From Rothia halotolerans (GTDB taxonomy: Bacteria; Actinomycetota; Actinomycetes; Actinomycetales; Micrococcaceae), in the NCBI RefSeq assembly GCF_004136635.1, contig NZ_NOIU01000002.1, positions 62,001-126,000 of the forward strand: a stretch of 64,000 bases of DNA. The letters run 5' to 3'. A model generated the notes under the pieces. That model made no database searches and was not told the DNA's origin. It saw only the letters and a list, made by a program, of their open reading frames with translations. The first letter of the stretch is position 1; every line of letters starts with the position of its first letter. Shown piece after piece: positions 44,245 through 54,679 of this stretch. The translations under genes were made by a program, and so were the position numbers.

Positions 44245-47200
44245 ATGTTCTCTAAGATCCTGGTCGCCAATCGTGGCGAGATCGCCATCCGCGCCTACCG
44301 CGCCGCCTACGAGCTCGGTGCCAAGACCGTCGGCGTCTTCCCCTACGAGGACCGGAACTCGATCCATCGCCAGCAGGCCGACGAGGCCTACCCGATCGGC
44401 GAGGAGGGGCACCCGGTCCGGGCCTACCTGGACGTGGACGAGATCATCAGGGTCGCCCAGGAGTCCGGCGCGGACGCGATCTACCCCGGCTACGGCTTCC
44501 TCTCGGAGAACCCCCGCCTGGCCTCCGCCGCGGCCGAGAACGGCATCACCTTCATCGGCCCGCCGCCGGAGGTCCTGGACCTGGCCGGCAACAAGGTCGC
44601 GGCGCTGAAGGCCGCGCGCAAGGCGGGCATCCCCGTCCTGGACTCCTCCGAGCCCTCCGCCGACGCCGAGGCGCTGCTGGCCGAGGCGGAGAAGATCGGC
44701 TTCCCGATCTTCGTCAAGGCCGTGGCCGGCGGCGGCGGGCGCGGCATGCGCCGGGTGGACACCGCCAAGGAGCTGCCGGACGCGCTGGCCGCAGCGATGC
44801 GCGAGGCCGAGACCGCCTTCGGGGACCCCACCGTGTTCCTCGAGCAGGCGGTGCTGCGCCCGCGGCACATCGAGGTGCAGATCCTCGCCGACTCGGACGG
44901 CGAGACCGTGCACCTGTTCGAGCGGGACTGCTCGCTGCAGCGTCGGCACCAGAAGGTCGTGGAGATCGCCCCGGCCCCGCACCTGGACGAGGACATCCGC
45001 CAGGCCCTGCACCGCGACGCCGTGAAGTTCGCCCGGGCGCTGGGCTACGTCAACGCCGGCACCGTGGAGTTCCTGGTGGACACCGCCGGGGAGCGGGCGG
45101 GCCAGCACGTGTTCATCGAGATGAACCCGCGCATCCAGGTCGAGCACACGGTCACCGAGGAGATCACCGACATCGACCTGGTCCAGTCGCAGATGCGCAT
45201 CGCCGCCGGCGAGTCGCTGGAGGACCTGGGCATCCGCCAGGAGGAGCTGCGCGTCAGGGGCGCGGCCCTGCAGTGCCGCATCACCACCGAGGACCCGACC
45301 AACGGCTTCCGGCCCGACGTCGGCAAGATCAGCGCCTACCGCTCGGCCGGCGGCGCGGGGGTACGCCTGGACGGCGGCACCGTCTACGCCGGGGCGGAGA
45401 TCTCCCCGCACTTCGACTCGATGCTGTGCAAGGTCACCTGCCGCGGCAAGGACTTCACCACCGCGGTCCAGCGGGCCCAGCGCGCCCTGGCCGAGTTCCG
45501 CATCCGCGGCGTGGCGACCAACATCCCCTTCATCCAGGCGGTGTTGGAGGACCCGACCTTCCAGGCCGGGGACGTCTCGACGCCGTTCATCGACGAGCAC
45601 CCGGAGCTGCTGACCAAGAAGCACTCCTCGGACCGGGCCACCAAGGCGCTGTCCTACCTGGCCAAGGTGACCGTCAACCGCCCCAACGGGGCGCGCGTGG
45701 AGGGCATCGACCCGCGCGAGAAGCTGCCGCGCTTCCCCGGGGACAAGGTCTCGGAGCCCTTCCGCAGCCCCTTCGACGGGCCCACCGAGCACCAGCCGCA
45801 GGACGGCTGGCGGCAGAAGCTGCTCCAGCTGGGCCCGGAGGGCTTCGCGAAGGCCCTGCGCGAGCACCGGCAGCTGGCGGTGACCGACACGACCTTCCGC
45901 GACGCCCACCAGTCGCTGCTGGCGACCCGGGTGCGCACCCGCGACCTGCTCGCCGCGGCCCCGGCCGTGGCCCACACCCTGCCCGAGCTGTTCTCGGTGG
46001 AGGCCTGGGGCGGGGCGACCTACGACGTCGCCCTGCGCTTCCTCGGCGAGGACCCCTGGCGCCGGCTGGAGCTGCTGCGCGACGCGATGCCCAACATCCC
46101 GATCCAGATGCTGCTGCGCGGCCGGAACACGGTGGGCTACACCCCGTACCCCACCGAGGTCACCGACGCCTTCGTGGCCGAGGCCGCCGAGGCCGGGGTG
46201 GACATCTTCCGCATCTTCGACGCGCTGAACGACGTCTCCCAGATGGCCCCGGCCATCGCCGCGGTCCGGGCCACCGGCACCGCGGTGGCCGAGGTCGCGA
46301 TGTGCTACACCGGCAACCTGCTGGACCCGGACGAGAAGATCTACACGCTGGACTACTACCTGGAGCTGGCGCAGCGGATCGTCGACGCCGGCGCGCACGT
46401 CCTGGCGATCAAGGACATGGCCGGGCTGCTGCGCCCGGAGGCCGCCCGCCGGCTGGTCACGGCCCTGCGCGAGCGCTTCGACCTGCCGGTGCACCTGCAC
46501 ACCCACGACACCGCCGGCGGCCAGCTGGCCACCCTGCTGGCGGCCTCGGAGGCCGGGGTCGACGCCGTGGACACCGCGACCGCCTCGATGGCGGGGACCA
46601 CCAGCCAGGTCTCGGCCTCGGCGCTGGTCGCGGCCACCGCGGCCACCGACCGGGAGACGGGCCTGTCCCTGGACGCGGTCTGCGCCCTGGAGCCGTACTG
46701 GGAGTCGGTGCGCTCGATCTACCAGCCCTTCGAGATGGGCCTGTCCTCCCCGACGGGACGGGTGTACACCCACGAGATCCCCGGCGGGCAGCTGTCGAAC
46801 CTGCGGGCTCAGGCGACCGCCCTGGGCCTGGCCGAGCACTTCGAGGCCATCGAGGACATGTACACCGCGGCCAACCGGATGCTGGGCGACATCGTCAAGG
46901 TCACCCCCTCCTCGAAGGTGGTCGGGGACCTCGCGCTGCAGCTGGTCGGGATGAGCGTGGACCCGGCCGAGTTCGAGGCGGATCCGGGCAGCTTCGACAT
47001 CCCGGACTCGGTGATCGGCTTCCTCAACGGCGAGCTGGGGACCCCGCCGGCCGGCTGGCCCGAGCCGTTCCGCTCCAAGGCGCTGGCCGGGCGGAAGTCC
47101 TCCCCGCGCCTGGTCGAGATCAGCGAGGAGGACCGGCAGGGCCTGGAGGGCGACTCGCAGACCCGCCGGTCGGTGCTCAATCGCCTGCTCTTCCCGGCCC

Positions 47201-47694
47201 CGACCGCCGAGTTCGAGCGGACCCGCTCCGAGTACGGCGACGTGTCGATGCTGCACACCCGCGACTACCTCTACGGGATGGTCGAGGGCCGCGAGCACGT
47301 GATCTCGCTGGGCAAGGGCGTGCGCCTGCTGGCCACGCTGCAGGCGATCTCCGAGCCCAACGAGAAGGGCTTCCGGACGGTGCTGTGCACCCTCAACGGC
47401 CAGCAGCGCTCCCTGGACGTGCGCGACGAGTCGGTCGAGAGCTCGGTGGCCGCGGCGGAGAAGGCCGATCCGGGCCGGGCCGGGCACGTCGCGGCGCCCT
47501 TCGCCGGGGCCGTGACGGTCACGGTCGAGGAGGGCGAGTCGGTGGAGCCCGGCGGGCAGGTCGCGACGATCGAGGCGATGAAGATGGAGGCCTCGATCAC
47601 CACCCCGTCCGGCGGGAAGGTCAAGCGCGTGGTGCTGACCGGCGTCCAGCAGGTCGCCGGCGGGGACCTCGTCGTCGAGCTCGACCCGGCGTAG
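44245..47694 (+). CDS. pyc: Pyruvate carboxylase
   Basis: An 1149-residue multifunctional anaplerotic enzyme making oxaloacetate. Order: biotin carboxylase domain (about 1-460; 'ILVANRGEIAIRAYRAA', ATP-grasp 'KAVAGGGGRGMRRV', 'EMNPRIQVEHTVTEEI'), carboxyltransferase barrel (about 540-810; 'DTTFRDAHQSLLATRVRT', 'LHTHDTAGGQ'), PYC/OADA domain and C-terminal biotinyl domain with Lys1113 in 'EAMKMEAS'. ATG 44245 with 'caggaaa' upstream. Full length for an alpha4-type enzyme; monocistronic, followed by a long hairpin. Confidence 0.95.
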   Translation: MFSKILVANRGEIAIRAYRAAYELGAKTVGVFPYEDRNSIHRQQADEAYPIGEEGHPVRAYLDVDEIIRVAQESGADAIYPGYGFLSENPRLASAAAENGITFIGPPPEVLDLAGNKVAALKAARKAGIPVLDSSEPSADAEALLAEAEKIGFPIFVKAVAGGGGRGMRRVDTAKELPDALAAAMREAETAFGDPTVFLEQAVLRPRHIEVQILADSDGETVHLFERDCSLQRRHQKVVEIAPAPHLDEDIRQALHRDAVKFARALGYVNAGTVEFLVDTAGERAGQHVFIEMNPRIQVEHTVTEEITDIDLVQSQMRIAAGESLEDLGIRQEELRVRGAALQCRITTEDPTNGFRPDVGKISAYRSAGGAGVRLDGGTVYAGAEISPHFDSMLCKVTCRGKDFTTAVQRAQRALAEFRIRGVATNIPFIQAVLEDPTFQAGDVSTPFIDEHPELLTKKHSSDRATKALSYLAKVTVNRPNGARVEGIDPREKLPRFPGDKVSEPFRSPFDGPTEHQPQDGWRQKLLQLGPEGFAKALREHRQLAVTDTTFRDAHQSLLATRVRTRDLLAAAPAVAHTLPELFSVEAWGGATYDVALRFLGEDPWRRLELLRDAMPNIPIQMLLRGRNTVGYTPYPTEVTDAFVAEAAEAGVDIFRIFDALNDVSQMAPAIAAVRATGTAVAEVAMCYTGNLLDPDEKIYTLDYYLELAQRIVDAGAHVLAIKDMAGLLRPEAARRLVTALRERFDLPVHLHTHDTAGGQLATLLAASEAGVDAVDTATASMAGTTSQVSASALVAATAATDRETGLSLDAVCALEPYWESVRSIYQPFEMGLSSPTGRVYTHEIPGGQLSNLRAQATALGLAEHFEAIEDMYTAANRMLGDIVKVTPSSKVVGDLALQLVGMSVDPAEFEADPGSFDIPDSVIGFLNGELGTPPAGWPEPFRSKALAGRKSSPRLVEISEEDRQGLEGDSQTRRSVLNRLLFPAPTAEFERTRSEYGDVSMLHTRDYLYGMVEGREHVISLGKGVRLLATLQAISEPNEKGFRTVLCTLNGQQRSLDVRDESVESSVAAAEKADPGRAGHVAAPFAGAVTVTVEEGESVEPGGQVATIEAMKMEASITTPSGGKVKRVVLTGVQQVAGGDLVVELDPA

Positions 47695-47744
47695 GGCCCG
47701 GCGCGTCCGGCGGGGAATGAACGGCCCCGCCGGGTGGTTCCCCT

Positions 47745-47776
47745 CTCTGGGCGGTCCCGCGCGGGACCGTCCAGAG
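47745..47776. terminator. Long hairpin between pyc and mycothione reductase
   Basis: Adjacent arms 47745-47760 and 47761-47776 are complementary over 16 bases with one G-U pair (core CGGTCCCGC/GCGGGACCG). It lies 50 bases past pyc and 23 bases before the next ATG; the ribosome site 'gaagga' falls just outside the stem. Confidence 0.65.
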
Positions 47777-47799
47777 CCGAGACCACGCGAAGGAGCCCC

Positions 47800-49224
47800 A
47801 TGTCCCACCAGACGCAGCCGAAGACCGAGGACTACGACCTCATCATCGTGGGGTCCGGCTCGGGCAACAGCCTCATCACCGATGAGTGGGCGGATCGCCG
47901 GGTCGCCATCGTCGACGGCGGCGTCTTCGGCGGCACCTGCCTCAACGTCGGGTGCATCCCGACCAAGATGTACGTCTACCCCTCGGCGACGGCGCAGCAC
48001 GGGCTGGAGCTGGACCGGCTCGGCGTCGGGATGGAGCGCACGGAGGTCAGCTGGCCGGCGATCCGGGACCGCGTCTTCGGCAGGATCGACGCGATCTCCC
48101 GGGGCGGTCTCGAGTACCGCGAGGGGCTTCCGAACGTGGACGTCTACGCCGAGTACGCGCGGCTGGTCGAGCCCCGGGTGCTGGAGACCGCCTCCGGGGC
48201 GAGGCTGCGCGGCGAGCAGATCGTCTTCGCGGCCGGCTCCCGCAGCGTCCTGCCGGAGATCCCGGGCATCGAGCTCGAGGGCGTCCACACCTCGGACACC
48301 GTGATGCGGCTCGAGGAGCTCCCGCGCGACGTCGTGATCCTCGGCGGCGGCTTCATCGCCGCCGAGTTCGCCGGCATCTTCACCGGACTGGGCTCCCGGG
48401 TGATCCAGGTCAACCGCTCCGGGCGGGCCCTGCGCGACCATGACGCCGAGATCGCCGCGCGCTACGTCCGCGAGGCCGGCCGCCGCTGGGACCTGCGGAT
48501 GAACACGCAGATCGGGCGGATCGAGCGGGCCGGCGAGCGGCTCGCGGTCACCTTGGACGCCGAGGGCGGCGAGGAGACGGTGGAGGCCGACGTCGTGCTG
48601 GTCGCCACCGGCCGCCGCTCCAATGTGGACCTGCTGGGCGCGGAGGAGGCAGGGCTCGACGTCGTCGACGGCGTGCTCGCCGCGGACCGGCACCAGCGGG
48701 TCCTCTCCGGCGGGGAGCCGGTCCCCGGCCTGTGGGCCCTCGGCGACGTCAGCTCGAGGACGCAGCTCAAGCACCTCGCCAACGCCCAGGCCCGCACGGT
48801 CTCCCACAACCTGCTCCACCCCGAGGACCTGGAGTCCACCGACGAGCGCTACGTGCCGCACGCCGTGTTCACCACCCCGCAGATCGCCGCCGTGGGCCTG
48901 ACCGAGGAGGAGGCCGCCCGCGACGCCGCCCTCGGGGACTACGAGATCGCGATCAAGGTCCAGGACTACGGCGACGTCGCGTACGGCTGGGCGATGGAGG
49001 ACCACGAGGGCTTCGTGAAGCTCATAGCGCGGCGGGACACCGGCGAGCTGCTGGGCGCTCACATCATCGGCACCGAGGCCTCCAACCTCATCCAGCCGCT
49101 GATCCAGGCGATGAGCTTCGGCCTCACCGCGCACCGGATGGCCCGGGGGCAGTTCTGGATCCACCCGGCGCTGGCCGAGGTGGTCGAGAACGCCCTGCTC
49201 GGGCTCGAGGTGCCGGGCAACTGA
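47800..49224 (+). CDS. mtr: Mycothione reductase
   Basis: A 474-residue pyridine nucleotide-disulfide oxidoreductase that keeps mycothiol reduced. FAD site 'DLIIVGSGSGNSLI', redox-active pair in 'GGTCLNVGCIPTKMY', NADPH site 'VVILGGGFIAAEFAGIF', 'GLWALGDVSSRTQLKHLAN' and the C-terminal catalytic His-Glu in 'WIHPALAEVVENALLGL'. The 'GSGSGNS' start separates it from lipoamide and mercuric reductases. ATG 47800 has 'gaagga'. Supports an actinobacterial, mycothiol-using host. Confidence 0.92.
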   Translation: MSHQTQPKTEDYDLIIVGSGSGNSLITDEWADRRVAIVDGGVFGGTCLNVGCIPTKMYVYPSATAQHGLELDRLGVGMERTEVSWPAIRDRVFGRIDAISRGGLEYREGLPNVDVYAEYARLVEPRVLETASGARLRGEQIVFAAGSRSVLPEIPGIELEGVHTSDTVMRLEELPRDVVILGGGFIAAEFAGIFTGLGSRVIQVNRSGRALRDHDAEIAARYVREAGRRWDLRMNTQIGRIERAGERLAVTLDAEGGEETVEADVVLVATGRRSNVDLLGAEEAGLDVVDGVLAADRHQRVLSGGEPVPGLWALGDVSSRTQLKHLANAQARTVSHNLLHPEDLESTDERYVPHAVFTTPQIAAVGLTEEEAARDAALGDYEIAIKVQDYGDVAYGWAMEDHEGFVKLIARRDTGELLGAHIIGTEASNLIQPLIQAMSFGLTAHRMARGQFWIHPALAEVVENALLGLEVPGN

Positions 49225-49320
49225 GGTCCCGCGGCGGCCGGGCGGGGCGCGGCGTCCCGCTTCCGGGCCCCGCGCCCGTCCTGCCACGGCCCGCGGCGGC
49301 CCGGCGCCCGGCCTCGTCCC

Positions 49321-51165
<1,845 letters not shown>

Positions 51166-51203
51166 GAAAAGCCCTCCTGATCTGCCGCAGCGCGGCGTTG
51201 GGT

Positions 51204-52028
51204 TCACCGGCCGGCGGGGTGCCCGGCCCGGAGTCCTTCGTCGGCGAAGAACCTGAGTGAATTCTCGAAGATGGTCGGCGCGTCCCGGTCCAGCGTCGCG
51301 ACGTGGAAGCTGCCCCGCAGCTCGAGAACCTCCGGGGGGCGCCCCAGGTGCCGCACCAGGTGGTCCAGGCTGCCCTGCGGCACCACGTGGTCCCGCAGCG
51401 ACTTGAAGATCTGCACCGGCGCCGTGACGGCCGGTAGGGTCCGGCGGGTCGCGCGGAACAGCGCGTGCAGCTCTCCCGCGGCCCTCAGGGGGGTCCGCCC
51501 GTAGGCGCCCTCACTCCGGCCGGGAACGCTGATGTCGTCCCCCACGCCGTTCACCGTGGGCACCGCCGCGGCCAGCAGCCGGGCCACCGAGAGCAGGGGA
51601 GTGGGGGAGACGACGCCGGGGTTGACCAGCGAGACCGCGGAGACGGATCGCCGCGCGGCCAGGTGGAGGGCCAGGGCGCCTCCCATGGACAGGCCGGCGA
51701 CGGCGACCCGCCCGGCGCGGCGGCGCAGCCGCCAGTACGCCTGGTCCGTCGCCTCGGTCCACTCCCGCCACGAGCGGGCGGCCAGGTCCTCGACGCTGGT
51801 GCCGTGCCCCGGCAGCAGGGGCAGCTCGACGGCGTATCCCGCCTCGGCCAGGGCCCGGCCCCAGGGGCGCATGCTGTGCGGGGAGCCGGTGAAGCCGTGC
51901 AGGAGCAGGACGCCGTCGGGCCCTCCCTCCCAGGAGGCCGGGGCGGTGCTGATCCCGGCGTCGGGGGTCCCCGCGGGCGCGGCGGCGCCGGACGCCATCG
52001 CGCTGACCGCTTCTGTGAGGTATCCCAT
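51204..52028 (-). CDS. Carboxylesterase / monoacylglycerol lipase-like alpha/beta hydrolase
   Basis: A 274-residue serine hydrolase: oxyanion 'VLLLHGFTGSPHSMRPWG', nucleophile elbow 'VAGLSMGGALALHL', Asp in 'SLRDHVVPQ' and His in 'LRGSFHVATLDRD'. It resembles Est30-type carboxylesterases. ATG 52028 has CAGAAT (minus strand) six bases upstream with no ribosome site, so it may be leaderless. It heads a two-gene unit with the acyl-CoA ligase and is divergent from plsC, a lipid-linked neighbourhood. Confidence 0.85.
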   Translation of the reverse strand: MGYLTEAVSAMASGAAAPAGTPDAGISTAPASWEGGPDGVLLLHGFTGSPHSMRPWGRALAEAGYAVELPLLPGHGTSVEDLAARSWREWTEATDQAYWRLRRRAGRVAVAGLSMGGALALHLAARRSVSAVSLVNPGVVSPTPLLSVARLLAAAVPTVNGVGDDISVPGRSEGAYGRTPLRAAGELHALFRATRRTLPAVTAPVQIFKSLRDHVVPQGSLDHLVRHLGRPPEVLELRGSFHVATLDRDAPTIFENSLRFFADEGLRAGHPAGR

Positions 52029-52177
52029 ATCCCCATTCTGTCACGAGGTCCGCCCGCCGGGGGGACATCCGGGGCGCAGCTCGTCGCCGTCAGCGGATAG
52101 GCTGGGCGGAGGCGTCGCGGACGGCAGCGTGGCCTCCGGCGTCGTCCGGCCATCCCCATACCCGAAAGGGAGCCCGC

Positions 52178-53086
52178 GTGCTGTACATGTTCCTCAAGAG
52201 ATGGGTGATCGGCCCGGTCGTCGAGCGCGTCTTCCGCCCGGAGGCCGAGGGGCTGGAGCATCTGCCCGCCTCCGGGGGCGCCATCCTCGCCTCCAACCAC
52301 CTCTCCTTCTCCGACTCGGTCTTCCTCCCGGTCTCGGTGCCGCGGCAGGTGTACTTCCTCGCCAAATCGGACTACTTCACGGGCAGGGGGCTGCGGGGCC
52401 GGGCGGTCGCCGCCTTCTTCCGGGGCATCCAGCAGATCCCGATGGACCGCTCGGGCGGCAGCGGCAGCCAGGCCTCGCTGGGCGCGGCCGCGGAGGCCCT
52501 CGCGGAGGGCAAGGTGCTCGGCATCTACCCCGAGGGGACGCGCTCCCCGGACGGCCGGCTCTACCGGCCCAAGCTCGGCGTCGCCCGCCTCGCGCTGGAG
52601 AGCGGCGCGCCCGTGATCCCCGTGGCGATGGTCAACACCGACGGCGTCCAGCCGGTCGGCTCGCGGCTGCCGCGCCGGCGGGGCCGGGACGGCCGCAGGA
52701 TCGAGCCGGTGCGCACGGTGCTCGGGCCGCCCGTGGACCTCTCCGGGTACGCGGGCCGGGGCACCGGGCACGCCGTGCAGCGGGCGGTGGCCGACGAGAT
52801 CTCCGCCGCGATCCGCGAGCTGTCGGGGCAGGAGTACGTGGACGTCTACGCCTCCACCGTGAAGTCGCTCATGGAGGGGCAGCGGATCGCGGACGCGAAG
52901 CTGGCCGTGGCCGAGCTGCTGGAGCGGGCCAGGAAGCGCACCCAGGAGACCGTCGAGACGGCGAAGGACCGGGTGGAGACGGCGAAGGACCGCGTGGCCC
53001 CCGCCCTGGAGCGGGTGGAGGAGAGGGTCAGGGAGCTGCGGCGCCCGGACCAGGAGGACGGCGGGGAGGGCCCCGAGGGGCGCTAG
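52178..53086 (+). CDS. 1-acyl-sn-glycerol-3-phosphate acyltransferase (PlsC-like)
   Basis: A 302-residue lysophosphatidic acid acyltransferase: 'SNHLSFSDSV' holds the HxxxxD catalytic motif and 'GIYPEGTRSPDGRLYRPKLGVARLAL' the phosphate-binding EGTR motif; 'GAPVIPVAMVNTDGV' follows. The C-terminal 70 residues are a charged coiled coil with a repeated 'ETAKDRV' heptad-like unit (about 262-275). GTG 52178 has 'aaaggga'. The neighbourhood plsC-aroG-pknL matches the mycobacterial Rv2182c-Rv2176 region. Confidence 0.9.
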   Translation: MLYMFLKRWVIGPVVERVFRPEAEGLEHLPASGGAILASNHLSFSDSVFLPVSVPRQVYFLAKSDYFTGRGLRGRAVAAFFRGIQQIPMDRSGGSGSQASLGAAAEALAEGKVLGIYPEGTRSPDGRLYRPKLGVARLALESGAPVIPVAMVNTDGVQPVGSRLPRRRGRDGRRIEPVRTVLGPPVDLSGYAGRGTGHAVQRAVADEISAAIRELSGQEYVDVYASTVKSLMEGQRIADAKLAVAELLERARKRTQETVETAKDRVETAKDRVAPALERVEERVRELRRPDQEDGGEGPEGR

Positions 53087-53152
53087 CTCACTCTGTGAGC
53101 AGAATGACGCGCGACATAGGTGCGGCGTCCGACATGTCCGTACACTGTACCC

Positions 53153-54544
53153 ATGGTGAATCAGACCCAGACCGCGCTGCACAGCATGCCCACCGAACCC
53201 GCTCCTCCGGCCAAGGACTATCCGGGCCTCGACGAGTGGCGGGAGCGTGCCGTGGACCAGCAGCCGACCTGGGCGGAGCACCCCGACTTCGGGCGCGTCA
53301 TCGGCGAGCTGGAGTCCGTCCCGCCGCTGGTCTTCGCCGGCGAGGTGGACAAGATGCGCCAGCGCCTGGCCGACGTCGCCGAGGGCAGGGCCTTCTTCCT
53401 GACCGGCGGCGACTGCGCGGAGACCTTCGAGGGCGCGACCGCCGACCGCATCAGCGGCCGGGTCCGCACCCTGCTCCAGATGGCGGTGGTGCTGACCTAC
53501 GGCGCCTCCATGCCGGTGGTGAAGATGGGTCGCATGGCGGGCCAGTTCTCCAAGCCGCGCTCCTCCAACCTGGAGACCCGCGACGGCGTGACCCTCCCGA
53601 CCTTCCGCGGCGAGATGGTCAACGGCTTCGACTTCACCGAGGAGTCCCGCGTCCACGACCCGAACCGCATGGTGCAGGGCTACCACACCTCGGCGTCGAC
53701 CCTGAACCTCATTCGCGCCTTCACCACCGGCGGCTTCGCCGACCTGCGGCTGGTGCACGCCTGGAACAAGGGGTTCGTCTCCAACCCGGCGCACGCCCGC
53801 TACGAGACGATGGCGCGCGAGATCGACCGGGCCATCATGTTCATGGACGCCTGCGGCGCGGACTTCGAGGCGCTGAAGAGCACCGAGTTCTACGCCGGCC
53901 ACGAGGCGCTGCTGCTGGACTACGAGCGGGCGCTGACCCGCATCGACTCCCGGACGCACCTGCCGTACGACACCAGCGCCCACTTCCTGTGGGTCGGGGA
54001 GCGCACGCGCGGGATCGAGGACGGGCACGTGGACTTCCTGTCCAAGGTCCGCAACCCGATCGGCGTCAAGCTGGGGCCGAGCACCAGCGTGGACGACACG
54101 CTGCGGCTGATCGACAAGCTCGACCCGGAGCGCGAGCCCGGCCGCCTGACCTTCATCACCCGGATGGGCGCCTCCAAGATCCGGGAGAACCTGCCCGGCC
54201 TGGTGCAGGGCGTGCGCGACGCCGGGGCGAAGGTCGTGTGGGTGACCGACCCCATGCACGGCAACACCATCTCGGTGCCCTCCGGCTTCAAGACGCGCCG
54301 GTTCAACGACGTGATCGACGAGGTCCGCGGGTTCTTCGAGGTCCACGAGGCCCTCGGGACCTTCCCGGGTGGCATCCACGTGGAGATGACCGGGGACGAC
54401 GTCGCGGAGTGCCTCGGCGGCTCGGACGCGGTGGACGAGGCCGCCTTCGCCGACCGCTACGAGACGCTCGTCGACCCGCGGCTGAACCACATGCAGTCCC
54501 TCGAGGTGGCCTTCCTGGTCGCCGAGGCGCTGGCCCGCCGCTGA
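53153..54544 (+). CDS. aroG: Class II 3-deoxy-7-phosphoheptulonate (DAHP) synthase
   Basis: A 463-residue type II DAHP synthase, first enzyme of the shikimate pathway. Diagnostic blocks: 'DDFGRV'-like 'HPDFGRVIGELESVPPLVFAGEV', 'FFLTGGDCAETFEGAT', 'PVVKMGRMAGQFSKPRS', 'NPIGVKLGPSTSVDDTLRLIDKL' and 'VVWVTDPMHGNTI'. ATG 53153 has TACACT (53141-53146) exactly six bases upstream and no ribosome site, so the transcript is probably leaderless. Followed by a very strong terminator. Confidence 0.95.
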   Translation: MVNQTQTALHSMPTEPAPPAKDYPGLDEWRERAVDQQPTWAEHPDFGRVIGELESVPPLVFAGEVDKMRQRLADVAEGRAFFLTGGDCAETFEGATADRISGRVRTLLQMAVVLTYGASMPVVKMGRMAGQFSKPRSSNLETRDGVTLPTFRGEMVNGFDFTEESRVHDPNRMVQGYHTSASTLNLIRAFTTGGFADLRLVHAWNKGFVSNPAHARYETMAREIDRAIMFMDACGADFEALKSTEFYAGHEALLLDYERALTRIDSRTHLPYDTSAHFLWVGERTRGIEDGHVDFLSKVRNPIGVKLGPSTSVDDTLRLIDKLDPEREPGRLTFITRMGASKIRENLPGLVQGVRDAGAKVVWVTDPMHGNTISVPSGFKTRRFNDVIDEVRGFFEVHEALGTFPGGIHVEMTGDDVAECLGGSDAVDEAAFADRYETLVDPRLNHMQSLEVAFLVAEALARR

Positions 54545-54581
54545 TCCGGCCGCGCCGGCCCGCCGCGGACCGGCTCCGCGC

Positions 54582-54623
54582 CCGCCCCGGCACCCGCCCC
54601 TTCACGGGCGGGTGCCGGGGCGG
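54582..54623. terminator. Very strong hairpin between aroG and pknL
   Basis: A perfect 18-bp stem (54582-54599 with 54606-54623) with a six-base loop, between two convergent genes; likely works in both directions. Confidence 0.85.
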
Positions 54624-54679
54624 CATCGTGTGAGGCGGCCTCCGCCGAGGGCCGGCGGCCCGGCGATCAGCCTCGCGGT

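Noticed and set aside
44152-49287. A 1711-codon open frame on the minus strand
   Set aside because: It is the antisense shadow of pyruvate carboxylase and mycothione reductase; the translation is Arg/Gly/Val/His-rich with no domain.
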